A stretch of DNA of 64,000 nucleotides from NCBI GenBank assembly GCA_032622095.1, contig CP136065.1:59453094-59517093 (forward strand), read 5' to 3'. The notes beneath the pieces are model-generated. The model did no database searches. It had not been told where the DNA came from and saw nothing but the letters and a program-made list of their open reading frames with translations. This stretch comes from Siphonodentalium dalli. Taxonomy: Eukaryota; Mollusca; Scaphopoda; Gadilida; Siphonodentaliidae. Each line of letters starts with the position of its first letter. The stretch's first letter is position 1. Shown one piece after another: positions 43,188-54,599 of the stretch. The position numbers and the translations under genes are program-made.

Positions 43188-46100
43188 ATTTCAATAAACT
43201 TCATCAACATGTTATTCTCGTCTTCGTTATATATCTATAAGTGGGGAGGGGGTTTCACCAATATTACATCACGTCCCTTACCGCATGTCACTTTAACATT
43301 CCACACCGTGCGTGTATTATCCCCCTTTAATTATGTCATAGCATTGGTACATAGAAGACTGTATAACACTATGCCTATGTCTGTATCTGTTGTCACACCG
43401 TGAGTGGATTGTCCGCCTTTAATGATGTCATAGCGTGTGTATATGCAAGACAGTATAACCCTATGATAATGCCTGTAGCTGTTGTTGGTAAGATGTGAAA
43501 TATAAATTTCAAGGTTCAATTCATTCGTGTAGTAATTTTGTATATGTTCAACGCTCTTCATTCGTGCGCTTGTATTGTTAACATTCATTCACAATGAGTG
43601 TCCCTTTAGAGTGTCTTGTGTTCCTTTAAGATTCAAACACCAATATTACATCACGTCCCTTGTTTCGTGTCACTTTAACTCCTTGAGTGTATTGCCCCTT
43701 CGAATGATGTCATAGCATGGGTACATGTAAGATAGTATAACACTATGACTATGTCTGTATCTGTTGTTGGTAAGATGTGAAAATATAAATTTCAGTTCAT
43801 TCGTGTAGTAATTTCGTATATGTTCAACGCTCTTCATTCGTAAGAGTAATTACCAACTGGAAGTTGTACTATTTTTGATAAACATCGGATTTGCTCATCA
43901 GACGATAAGCTGACAATATTTACGTATGGTCTAATTAGATTCATGCATAAATGTAAGGTAATTTTTGTTATGGTCAAGTTTTTTGTTAAGACCATGTTCT
44001 AACATAGATCGATAAATAAGTTAAAGGTCATTATATTCCACAGTCAAATCTATTGGTGATCGAATTTGATAACTATTTTATTGGAACAACTAAGAGTATT
44101 ATTTACGTGAGATCAATGAGTCCAATTATTATAAATAATAAATTGCAGGCATCGGTGGATACCCGATTGCCACATTTAGTGATCACGTGATAAACTGATA
44201 AAATGTCCAAGTGACGTACTATAATGAGTAAAAAAAATGAGTTGACCTTCGGCTTCGTCCCGATTGGGTACTGAGCTGACACCGGGGATAAATTGACCAA
44301 TGACTGCTATTGTATCCTTTTGACAGATATGCGTGCGCAGACTCGTTTGATGTTCGCTATCGCATTACTATGTTTTAATAGCCGAGCCTTCACTTCTCGT
44401 CTGACTCTCTTACCGACAAGACCTGTCTACACAGTACTTCTCCGGCAGACTATTCATCCACTGATAGGCCTACATACAGGTATGCCCTAAATAATGGACT
44501 GCTTAACCACAGCAGAATTATAGGTAACTTTTCTTTTCTAAACATCGAACTTGTCTGAACCTATCAATTGATACAATAACAGTGATATAATGTTACATCT
44601 CATTTTTTTGCTCATTTGCTCATTTTTTTGCTCATTTGCTCATTTTTTTGCTCATTTGCTCATTTTTATTGCTCATTTGCTCATTTTTTTGCTCATTTGC
44701 TCATTTGTATTGCTCATTTGCTCATTTTCTTGCTCATTTGCTCATTTTCTTGCTCATTTGCTCATTTTTTTGCTCATTTGCTCATTTTTTTGCTCATTTG
44801 CTCATTGATTGGTGCATACTCAAGAGTCATAGACCTAACATCCAATGTACGTTAATGGTGTCATAGCGTGGGTACATAGAAGACTGTATAACACTATGCC
44901 TATGTCCGTATCTGTTGTCACACCGTGAGTGGATTGTCCACCTTTAATGATGTCATAGCGTGTGTACATGCAAGACAGTATAATACTATGATTATGTCTG
45001 TAGCTGTTGTTGGTAAGATGTGAAATATAAATTTCAAGGTTCAATTCATTCGTGTAGTAATTTCGTATATGTTCAACGCTCTTCATTCGTGCGCTTGTAT
45101 TGTTAACATTCATTCATAATGAGTGTCCCTTTAGATCGATAAATAAGTTAAAGGTCATTACATTCCACAGTCAAATCTATTGGTGATCGAATTTGATAAC
45201 TATTTTATTGGAACAACTAAGAGTATTATTCACGTGAGATCAATGAGTCCAATTATTATAAATAATATATTGCAGGCATCGGAGGATACCCGATTGCCAC
45301 ATTTAGTGATCACGTGATAAACTGATAAAATGTCCAAAGCGTAAGTATGAATGTGGGGCGATAAGTGGTTATTACGTAATGTTGTTATAACAATGACACC
45401 AAAGCAATTTCTATCATTGAGTGACCTGGACGTATTATGTATGCATTTTTTGGATAACTAATTATCGTGTTAATGCTAACAATGACACAGTTTATCAACC
45501 TTAATTGATACTAACCCGTTAAACAACTAATACTGCTCAGACATTAAATCGATATGTTTTCTGAATGGCATATAATTGTGAACGGGAATATAATAGAATT
45601 CATTTGGTAAAGCAAGGTGTGAAAGACACATTGTTACCCACAATGTCGTGTGTGATCACGTGTACATAATATGTTCCATCGAATATGACAATTCATTCTG
45701 GGGGTTGTAATTTCGCATTACCCTTTTCGTCCACACGTGATTCAACATAGTACATCTCAATACTTCCAATAATTCACGATAATACACACCTGTCATATAC
45801 TCAATAACTTCATCTGGGATAGAGAAGTTAAGAATAAACGCTCTTTATTATTTATGTAAGAGTAATGGTGTCTATTTTCAGGTATGACAATTATATATGT
45901 ATGAACTGCGTCCGATAAACACTGGAATGTATACATTCATACCGATGGTCACAATGTCCAATAAAGCTATTTCTAAACATCGATTAATAATTTCATGAAA
46001 AATATTTGAACAAAAAAAATAACGAAAGATATTACACGCAAATAATTTAACATTCGACATTTTAATATCGAGATTATCAGAAACCGAAAACTCGTTATAA

Positions 46101-46370
46101 ATTTTTTATTTAAACTTTTTTTTTAGAGAAATAATTTTGAGGGTTTTGAAATTTTTTCTTTTTTTGAAATTTGGGGATTTTGAAATTTTTGTTTTTGGAA
46201 AAAAATAATTTTGGGATTTTGAAATTTTTTGGAAAAATAAATTTTGGAAGTTTTGAATTTTTTTTTGGGTTTTGATATTTTGGAAGTTTTGGGAATATTT
46301 TAGTACAACCAATTTTAGACCCCAAAGATTCTATTTTTAGATGTGAAGTCAACGAGACGGCTATTCTTCT
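43188..46370. repeat. Outer part of the right arm (mirror of 37280-40461)
   Basis: It contains, in reverse order and orientation, R2 (about 43327-43609), partial R2, R1 (44005-44209), the half MITE, the ~20-bp tandem array (44600-44803), R2 (about 44850-45131), R1 (45132-45336) and the terminal CAAAA-rich segment (46110-46370). I noted only scattered single-base differences from the left arm. Confidence 0.85.
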
Positions 46371-46376
46371 ATGGTG
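46371..46376. repeat. Target-site duplication ATGGTG (right)
   Basis: Direct copy of 37274-37279, immediately outside the right end (GGCTATTCTTCT then ATGGTG). Confidence 0.8.
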
Positions 46377-46600
46377 GTCGAATATGCCCAAGAAGCTATT
46401 CTACCCACTCATTCACACAGATAACTAGCACAAACTATTATTTTGCGCCATCAAAACCTGCGTCCAAGATGTTTTGCTTGAACCCGAATACCAGTTAATT
46501 CCGGGGTATGAATCCCGCGTACGGCTTCAAAACACCCTGAATCCCGCGTACCGAAGGGGGGGGGGGGGTGATACCCTCATAGGTGGATTCAGTTCTCAAC
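46377..46600 (-). repeat. GAATCC-family repeat, right flank of the palindrome
   Basis: Minus-strand GAGGGTATCACCCCCC, GGATTC, GTACGCGGGATTCATACCCC and GGAATTAACTGGTATTCGGG match the left flank in inverted orientation. A G-run lies at about 46556-46568. Confidence 0.55.
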
Positions 46601-46904
46601 ACTTTGCGAAATTTTCTGTAAATATTACATATACAAATGCATATGTGTAAGATAGGTAAAGGGTGGTCATAAATGTATATGTCCAGTCCTTGTAATTGAG
46701 CATCGTTTTGAGCATTAACTAACTTTAACTACAGTAACTTAGCGTCCATACACTCATCGAACTATCGAATTATCGATGGACAGAATAGCCATATTGATCT
46801 AACAAATCGAACCGGACTCAATTTCTGACACTGAAAAAACCCCCACAAAAATCGTAATATATATTTGTTTATGAAACAACCATTAGCTGAGTCTTTCTGC
46901 CCCC

Positions 46905-47090
46905 TAATTTCCTTAGGTCGCCTCGCATATATTCCAGAATGTATTGGCCTAACGAATTTTATATTATTTTTTATAATTGTTAAAGAACGTAAGAAAAAAT
47001 TATAAAAAATTATAAAAATTGTTAATGAATGTAAGAATGTAACAAAAATTGACAAAAACTTATTAGAAACTGTTAGGCCAAAATTACATT
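46905..47090. mobile_element. Degenerate double-hairpin element
   Basis: TAGGTCGCCTCGCATATATTCCAGAATGTATTGGCCTAAC is a decayed hairpin half (given here as an overall pattern: CCTCGCATATAT ... AATGTATTGG). It is followed by the AATGTAAGAA-type AT-rich spacer and GTTAGGCCAA at the right. A minus-strand frame across it is not a gene. Confidence 0.5.
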
Positions 47091-47704
47091 ATATATAGTT
47101 CAGACATCCTTCAAATACGAAAACGGAATCGTCACAGCCTCACAAGCCTTAGTGATTATATTTGCTGTATAACAACATTGGTCACAATCATGACAAACAC
47201 CGTGATCCGTGGTAATTTTCCCGGATAATTCGGCAGCACTATAATTTAAACCGAGTTTCTGTGACCATTGTGTGTAGGCTACTTACTGTATTACGACCTT
47301 TCGCCAAAAATCAACTGTTATATTAGGCTCGGATTATTCGCTCTGGAACCATTGTGTTTGCAGACACTAACGAAGTTGGCCTGATGCATTAGCTTCCTTT
47401 GACCACAGCGCACTTGAGTAATTCGTATTTTCTGAATGATCACTATAGGTCAAAGCATAGTCTGATTATTTACGTCATTGTCGGTCGGTAAACATAATAC
47501 TAATTATTAGAAACAAACTGTTTGGGGAAGGACGACGACCGCAGCAGACATTCCACCAGAGGGCATTATCCGCTGTCTTGATTGGTCGGAGATATGCGGC
47601 CCAATTACAGAACGATCGGATCAAACCGTACTCGTGACCATCATGGCTGCATTCGTGTGAGCGGGGTTTGTTGGTCGATATGATCACTGGATACTGTTAA
47701 CCCT
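47091..47704. other. Unassigned sequence
   Basis: No repeat recognised. A 70-codon minus-strand frame at 47475-47687 lacks motifs. Confidence 0.35.
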
Positions 47705-47907
47705 TTAACCCTTGCATGGCGGATGCAGAATTAAAGATCCTGTGCCAGTGCATTCACTTATATATGTATAGCGTCTATATAAGAGAATGCACTGGCTCAC
47801 ATCGTCAATGAAAATATTATTAGGGCAATGCGTTCTCTCATATATGCGAGGCTCCCTATGGGTGACTCGCACATATAAGAGAATGCATTGACACAGGGTT
47901 TTCGATT
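47705..47907. mobile_element. TTAA hairpin MITE lacking its right end
   Basis: TTAACCCTTGCATGGCGG at the left, a decayed first hairpin (about 47745-47795), and a good second hairpin (about 47824-47893). It stops after CACAGGGTTTTCG without a right terminus. Confidence 0.65.
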
Positions 47908-48699
47908 GGATACTGCGCTAGTGTATAGTTATGTTTTCTCCATATACCTATTCTCCATATCACAGGCGATGAGAATAAATACTTAGCATTGAAATTGACA
48001 TTCTTAGGCTGTTTGTTGAAATTATTAGCTGAACGTTCCTAGACATGAATCCTTAGAGTGAATGTCGTCTGATTATATCATACCATGATCACTACAAATA
48101 AGAGTGAACCATTCCAACGTATGCTTTCTGATCCAAACGAGAGAAACCATTCGACAGTCTAAGGATTTGCCTGATTTCATTATTGTCTCGTCCGTTGTGC
48201 CACACTGTGAGGATAATAAAGGGCTTCCCGAACGAAATTAATAGAGACGTATGTTCCGTGAGCTTATACAAATAAATTCCCCTTGTTTTGCTTACCACTC
48301 ATGGTACTTTGCTGTATTTATGTGTTTAGTGAGACTCAGTCTAAAATATTGCAATTGGTTAGTTCCGTCGCCTATGGGACAACCGTCTGTCGCAGTATTA
48401 CCATATGTTATGACGGGCCAGCTGATTGAATGGATTCAAACACATTTTGAATCAAACTATGCACGCTATGGTTAATTCAGTAAACATAAGGGGTTAGAGG
48501 ATAAGTTCTAAAAAAAGTTACATGGACTTCGCACCTTGCTAATTTTTTGTAGATACATGTACAAGAAGATTAGAATGCGAAATACAAACAGGCTAATGTT
48601 TAATATGGTATGACGGATAGACTATAACGTATAATCATATTTGTGGTGGTCACAAATGAAATCCGTGAAAGGACGTCTCAGAGTTCGGAGAACGATATT
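47908..48699. other. Unassigned sequence
   Basis: Frames up to 74 codons lack motifs. No gene supported. Confidence 0.35.
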
Positions 48700-49810
48700 G
48701 CCTTTTGGTTCTGGTCGAAGTCAACAGTGTATATGGCGGACACATCAAGAAAGGGTGAAGGGACCAGCAAACTGCTAATCCGAACATCCTAACCGGAAAC
48801 AACACACACCTGTGTGGGGTTAAAGGCACGTGAGGCCTTAGTTGTCGAAAATATTCATATTTGTTCCAATCACCGTAAACAGAAAAACATTAAAATGCAT
48901 ACAGTTTCGTTCATATATACCATGACTATCGCGTAAACAGCATGTTATCACAAAGACCTACAATATTTTACATAAGCAAGAGCCTGATTGTGTTACAAAA
49001 GACAGCACAATGCTACTGGATAATCACACAAAAATGGCATAAACGCTCTTTATTTGTTCCATATCAGGAATTCACCAACAAAGAACGCTCTTTATGTTTA
49101 CCATCATAATATAAACAAACACCAGGAAAGTAACTTTTTATGCTTTTGTTTACATAACAATGGTAAAACAAATGATAATAACATACTGTTTATGCGATAT
49201 TTCTTATTTGTATACGGACAAAGTCTGTCTACATTTTGATGTTCTTTCTGTTTGTGGCGGTTTTTGACGGGTGGAAATATTTTTACAGGATACCCACCAC
49301 CAAGGCCAACCGTACCTTTAATGTGGCGTGTCCCACTTTTGATTGGGATTACGGGAGCTCTTCCGCAGCATGTTGCAATATATACTTCCAGAATATTTGG
49401 TGAGAACTGCTTCTATTAGAATACAATTCTCGTTGAAGTTTGGTTAGCGTAATGGTCAGTTGGTATCCATAATGTAGGTCAGAGTCTGGCCGATATAGGC
49501 TAATATAGTAACTCTTAAAATTGATATTCTAGATCAGTCTCAATGTCAATCATGATCAATTAGTCGGTCTGCTATGCATAACAATTATACACACACCTAT
49601 GTTCCGGAGAAGCGTTCATTACTCGGTGTCAAAGTCTCCCATGTCATCTTTAGTTGAGCGTGGTTATCGATGCCATCCAATGTCGAGATTGAAGCTGACT
49701 TGTCAACGATAAAGCCCCACAGACGACAGAGATTGATAGCGATAAACACTCCCACATGCACCCGATGGGCTTCACGAGATTTTCGAGTGCCACTTGTAGC
49801 TGAGTTTCTA
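48700..49810 (+). repeat. Tandem duplication, copy A (contains a 502-bp MITE)
   Basis: It runs from TTTTGGTTCTGGTCGAAGT through GGTTAGCGTAATGGTCAGTT and GCGTTCATTACTCGGTGTCA to GCCACTTGTAGC. The same order occurs in copy B (49875-50465) without the MITE. GGTTAGCGTAATGG resembles a tRNA box A, but I see no box B. Confidence 0.8.
48820..49321. mobile_element. 502-bp TTAA MITE, copy 2, with empty site in this window
   Basis: Ends TTAAAGGCACGTGAGGCCTT and, on the other strand, TTAAAGGTACGGTTGGCCTT. It lies within the tandem duplication. Copy B has a single TTAA at 50006-50009 at the equivalent place (TGTGTGGGG-TTAA-GG.GTGTGTC), so TTAA is the duplicated target. This agrees with piggyBac-type transposition, although the AGGYACG terminus is not a classical piggyBac end. 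Confidence 0.9.
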
Positions 49811-49874
49811 TCAGAAACCACCAACCGCACCAAGACACACCCACATGACTGTGTACCTAATGACTAAACGGGTT

Positions 49875-50465
49875 GCCTTTTGGTCCTGGTCGAAGTTAAC
49901 AGTATGTGTGGCGGACACAGCAAGACAGGGTGAAGGGACAAGCAAGCTGCCAGTCCGAACATCCTAACCGGCTTTCGGCCGGAAACAAAACACATATGTG
50001 TGGGGTTAAGGTGGTGTGTCAGACTTGTGATTGGGATTACATGAGCTCTTCCGTCGCATGTCGCAATACTTCCAGAATATTTGATGAGAACTGCTTCTAT
50101 TAGAATACATTTCTCGTTGAAGTTTGGTTAGCGTAATGGTCAGTTGGCATCCACATAATGTAGGTAACTCTATAAAATTGATATTCTAGATCAGTCTGAA
50201 TGTCAATCATGATCAATTATTCGGTCTGCGCTATGCATAACAATTATACACACACGCATGTTCCGGTAGAAGCGTTCATTACTCGGTGTCAAAGTCCCCC
50301 ATGTCATCTTTAGTTGAGCGTGGTTATCGTGGCCATCCAATGTCGAGATTGAAGCTGGCTTGTCAACGATAAAGCCCCACAGACGACAGAGATTGATAGC
50401 GATAAGCACTCCCACATGCACCCGATGGACTTCTCGAGATTTTCGAATGCCACTTGTAGCCGAGT
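49875..50465 (+). repeat. Tandem duplication, copy B (empty site)
   Basis: Direct repeat of 48700-49810 minus the MITE, with scattered differences including an extra CTTTCGGCCGG. Confidence 0.8.
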
Positions 50466-50570
50466 TTGTCAGAATGTCATGCACGGTTCTTAAGTGAGAC
50501 AAACGATCTAATTTGGAGCTGGTCAGAGGGAAGCCAGCCTTGATCCAGGACTTTATATTCAGTGACATAT

Positions 50571-51096
50571 AGCTCGATTCAGCCTTTGAAAATCCTTACG
50601 AAAATCCTATATCGGAATTGCGTCTCTAGAAGTGTCCATAATATTTCATTTCTACGACGACGCGGAATTCACAAAATGGCATAATAAACCGTTTCCAAAT
50701 ATGGAGTGCATTCCTGGCGTAGGACATGTTTGTGAGAATCGTAGTATTTAGAAATAGTTATTAATACAACTAGATGCGAAAGAATAATCAGTCATGAATA
50801 TCGTTGCGATGAGTAAAATGAATTATTGATATATCGCCTGTATTCAGTTTTCCAACAATATATGACATATATAGTTGAGTTTGACAATGCGAGGAAAAAT
50901 TGTCAACACGTCATTGACCTCTAATCTCTGACGTGATCTGCTATGCCACAAACCAATGAAATCGCGCGGTGTGCGCCACTCTCCAATGAAATGGATGAAA
51001 TCCCTCCAATACCGAACCTAATTTGAATAGAGAGTTCTAGAGTCGTAATTCCGATATAGGATTTTCGTCGGCTTTTCAGAGAGACTGAGCTGAATT
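50571..51096. mobile_element. TIR element with ~60-bp inverted repeats
   Basis: ACGAAAATCCTATATCGGAA, TT.CG..TCTAGAA at 50597-50640 is matched in reverse complement at about 51025-51070. Outer parts GATTCAGC..TTTGAAAA and GAATTCAGCTCAG..CTGAAAA are looser. The interior is AT-rich with no gene. Confidence 0.6.
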
Positions 51097-51109
51097 CTAC
51101 ATGCACCAC

Positions 51110-52290
51110 CCTTTTCTGGAACGCAGGATTCATTACCCCCTTTTAACTGGTACTCGGGATTCGTGTGCCCAATTTAACCGGTATTCAGGATTCAACAAAA
51201 ATGATGGTACACAGTATTTATGATCTTTTATAGCACAAAATTACACATATTTTGATTATTATCCATCCCAAATGACATCTTGATCTTGTATTTCATATTT
51301 TCGTAACTAACATACGCAGGATTCACCCGTCTCTGTTAACTGGTATATATACATGATTCAGCGGTAGGGGTAGGGGATAGAGGGTGTCTATTACACATAC
51401 TGGAAAGCTTATTTTAATGATTTTGCACATTACAAACACCCCAGTTCATGCATAAGCCGAAGGTTAAACGAAGAACGTCATTTTAATTATATATCTCAAT
51501 AACGCATGCTTTGGATAGAAGTACCCCTATCATGCCGAGGTTGTGGTTACGCTGGTGTAAATAGGGTTCGGAGTGACATCTAGCGGATAATATATAGGAG
51601 AGCATAAAATAGGCACTGGGCCCTGATTGGTCAATAGCCTTGTGTGCTTTTTGCATTAAATTTTTTATGCGGTTCTGACACTAGTTACGAAGATACAATA
51701 TTTAAAGGCGAATTCCCTGCTAGACGGACATGATTTTGTTTTGTTTTGCGTAAAAAGTTTCCCCAAATGTCAATTTTTCAGATTTAAAGAAAATCTTGGA
51801 CCCAAAATTTATATTGCCAACAGTATAAGCTAAAACGTTAGCACTGAGGCCTATGGAAAACATTTACACCAGTGTGACCTTGTGGGCGACGAAAACTGAG
51901 TTTTTTTTCTCATGTTTCTACATCATTTATACTCGATTATGATATCCTCAATAATGACATTCAGTGCACCACATGCTCGACAAAATTTTATTTTGGTGAA
52001 CCTCAATAATCGCACCTGTCAATATGTTATATGGATGGGGTATGAGTTGCACACATATATATAGTGCATGTGGTGTTACTTTTCCACTTATCATTGTTGT
52101 GGTCTTTGGCAAATCCAAGCAATTAACAAATAAATCCAACATGTAGCAAGCATCCAAGAACACGGATATTTAAACACACATATAAAGCGTGTTACCCGCA
52201 CGAACCCTGAATACTATAATTAACAGGGAGGGGTGAATCCTGCGTATCGGTTAAGAAAATATAAAATACAAGTCATTATTATTTAACTCT
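51110..52290. repeat. GAATCC-family repeats, inverted pair
   Basis: GTATTTCATATTTTCGTAAC followed by ACGCAGGATTCACCC at about 51288-51345 is matched in reverse complement at about 52212-52280. Additional GGATTC..ACTGGTAYTCGGGATTC copies lie at 51125-51210. The region between (51400-52190) is otherwise unassigned. Confidence 0.5.
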
Positions 52291-52561
52291 AATATGATAA
52301 TTGACATACAGTTGCTGAACAAATGTCCATACCTTCAACACATCAAGATGTAGATAATTTTAATGACATAATACACCCACACGGGGCAGACTGAAATCAC
52401 ACCGCGTACAATAGACGTCATAATATACAATATACATACATTGCACTAATATATGACAAAATTATACAATGTGAAAGAAAATTAATGCTAATACTAATAT
52501 ATATATAGTTTTTATTCGATTTTTTTCTATCCATGAAAAAACACCGGACAATGTTACAGAC
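52291..52561. other. Unassigned AT-rich sequence
   Basis: Nothing recognisable. Confidence 0.35.
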
Positions 52562-52710
52562 TACAGTAATGCCCTAAATAATCGAATCCTTAACCACAGC
52601 TCTCAGTGAGAGCTTTCCGATGGCAACACGCCATATTTCCGACTAAATCCTGAAAAATTACCCATAATTCTGCTGTGGTTAAGGAGTCGATTATTTAGGG
52701 CATTACTGTA
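52562..52710. mobile_element. 149-bp MITE with TA-type termini
   Basis: TACAGTAATGCCCTAAATAA, then TCCTTAACCACAGC at the left and its reverse complement at the right give ~39-bp inverted repeats. TA followed by CAGT at both ends is compatible with a Tc1/mariner-type target. A half copy lies in both arms of the 9-kb palindrome. Confidence 0.75.
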
Positions 52711-53160
52711 CTTTGCAAATATCAAGTTGATCATTTTTCACCATGAAAGGAAACTTCTGCTCAAGGTTCATAGCACCGTCAACTTCAAGTTTGCGGTTAC
52801 TTACTCTGAGTTTGCTAAACGTCGATCTCAATTCAAAGTTCTTCACATGAATTAAAGAGGGCTCCATTGTATACTTATCTAAGTTTATTCATGCCTTGTT
52901 TCTTATTGTCGTCAAAAATATCAAAACTGAAGTTTGTTTGTTCGCTAGATCATTCCTTATTTCGTTTAGTTATTGAACGAAATATTTGATTCCATGCAAG
53001 GCCGCATTCACAGATGTGTAATGACTACATATGATTCCCCAATCTATATAATTGGTCAAAATGTATGAGACTGAATTACATAAAAATATGTCGTTTTGGC
53101 TAAGAAACAATTAAAATTTGAACAATTTGATGATATAAAATCTACAAACCAGCCTTGTTG
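52711..53160. other. Unassigned sequence
   Basis: No feature supported. Confidence 0.35.
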
Positions 53161-53840
53161 ATGAATCATGAATATACCGGTTAAAATAGGAATATGAATC
53201 CCGAGTACCAGTTAGCCCTTCAATAACTGGAGCTTCCTGAATTTGTTTTACCCAGTGCCAATGCATTATCTTATATACATTGGTCTGACAATATTTACCT
53301 TGACCATGTAAGCCAGTGTATTCTCTTACACGCGCGAGGCTCCCTATGCGAGACTCGAATATATAAGAGAATGCACTGGCAGATTATCTTAATGCTACAC
53401 CAGCGCAGCTCCCGTCACGAAAGGGTTACCAGATGGGTATGAATCCTACGTACCACTTCAAATTCACCGAATCCGAAAAAAATAATAATTTTTTTATAAT
53501 TTTTTCTTACATTCTTTAACAAATGTTTATCGTTTTTCATCATTATTTCTTACATTTTTTAACAATCTTTTAGATTTATTTTTAATTTTTCTTACATTTT
53601 TTAACACATTATAAAAAATAATATAAAATTTGTTAGGCCAATGCATTCTCTTATATATGGTAGGCGACCTATGGTCGGCTCGCATATATAAGAGAATGCA
53701 TTGGTACAGGGTTTTCGCCAAAATTCAGAAAGCTCCCGTCATGAAAGGGTTAACAGAGGGGTATGAGTCCTGCATGCCACTTCAAATTCACGGAATCCGG
53801 AGTACAAGAACACTGGCGTGACACCCTCGTATATATCAAC
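53161..53840. mobile_element. Two hairpin MITE copies in a duplicated GAATCC-family target
   Basis: A complete but diverged double-hairpin copy lies at about 53212-53428 (TTAGCCCTTCAATAACTGGA ... GTCACGAAAGGGTTA). A right-hand half with one hairpin lies at about 53637-53753 (ends CATGAAAGGGTTAA). After each comes the same target sequence (GGGTATGA.TCCT, CCACTTCAAATTCAC, GAATCCG), so host plus MITE end were duplicated, or two insertions hit neighbouring copies. The repeat ends with GTGACACCCTCG, also seen at the palindrome flanks. Confidence 0.65.
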
Positions 53841-54599
53841 AACTGTTTTGTTGGTTGTTGCAACACTATCGGAGTAGTCATCTTGGTGGGATTGTCTTTC
53901 AACAAATTGTGTGTAACGAGACCGCAGCTGTTTTAATAAGAAAAAATGGCCAAGGAAAATTGTTTCACTCTTCGAAACTCATATAATGCATAATAACCAT
54001 GCATCAACTGTTGCGCTTATGTTAAAATTGTTGGCGGGAGGTCGCGATGTACCGATAACAAACGAGGGAAATCACTCGCTTTGAAATCAATTTAGAATTT
54101 TAATTATCTTAAAGGAGTTCTCAACTTCAAACACTTGACAACGCGATCGAGAATACTATTTTATCTCTAGAATGAGCCGACTCTATCCCGAAGCACCACA
54201 CTGAGTATAATTGTTGAACGAATTCTTCCAGTCTTGAGTTATACTTGTCCTCGTCGAATGCATGCACTTTACACTAATTAAATTAAATTTTACATTTTTG
54301 TCTCGTGATTATTTCTAAAAGAAAAAAGAGCTGAATAGTTGTTTTGTAATGGCCGAAAACATTCAGTATTTGCATCAATCACGTAAACGAGCAATTCTAA
54401 ACAGGGACATGGCTAGTGCAAGGAGGAGAACAAATTAAATAAAAAATTATCATTTAAAACAAATATCATTATTTGTATTTTTGTTTTGTTTTAAAATTTA
54501 ATTTAATTTTGTTTTAATCATTATGTTTGAATGTTAAAATTTCTTAAGTCCTAGACCTTTGGTGATCAATGGTCTTAAGAAGAAGTTGTTTTAAGAAAT
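53841..54599. other. Unassigned AT-rich sequence
   Basis: No gene or repeat recognised apart from T/A-rich tracts near 54420-54550. Confidence 0.35.

Larger units (their letters stand above)
37280..46370. mobile_element. 9.09-kb palindromic Polinton/Maverick-like element
   Basis: Positions x and about 83650-x are complementary across the whole length, with a shift to about 83668 in the inner part caused by a 19-bp deletion in the right arm. Both ends read AGAAGAATAGCCGTCTCGTT on their own strand and are flanked by ATGGTG. Polinton/Maverick elements are known for 6-bp target duplications, AG termini, long inverted repeats and compact virus-like genes. All four are seen here, although the usual polB, integrase, ATPase, protease and capsid genes are absent. 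Each arm carries the same three small genes, direct repeats, a 20-bp tandem array and two copies of one subterminal sequence. The arms differ by scattered substitutions and small indels, so they are recent but not identical. Alternatives are another integrase-dependent DNA virus, or an assembly artefact; two different flanks plus a duplicated target argue against the artefact. Confidence 0.75.

Noticed and set aside
37280-46370. Assembly or library artefact producing an inverted duplicate
   Set aside because: Not fully excluded. The two flanks differ, a 6-bp target duplication is present, and the arms carry distinct substitutions and a 19-bp indel, which a simple foldback chimera would not give.
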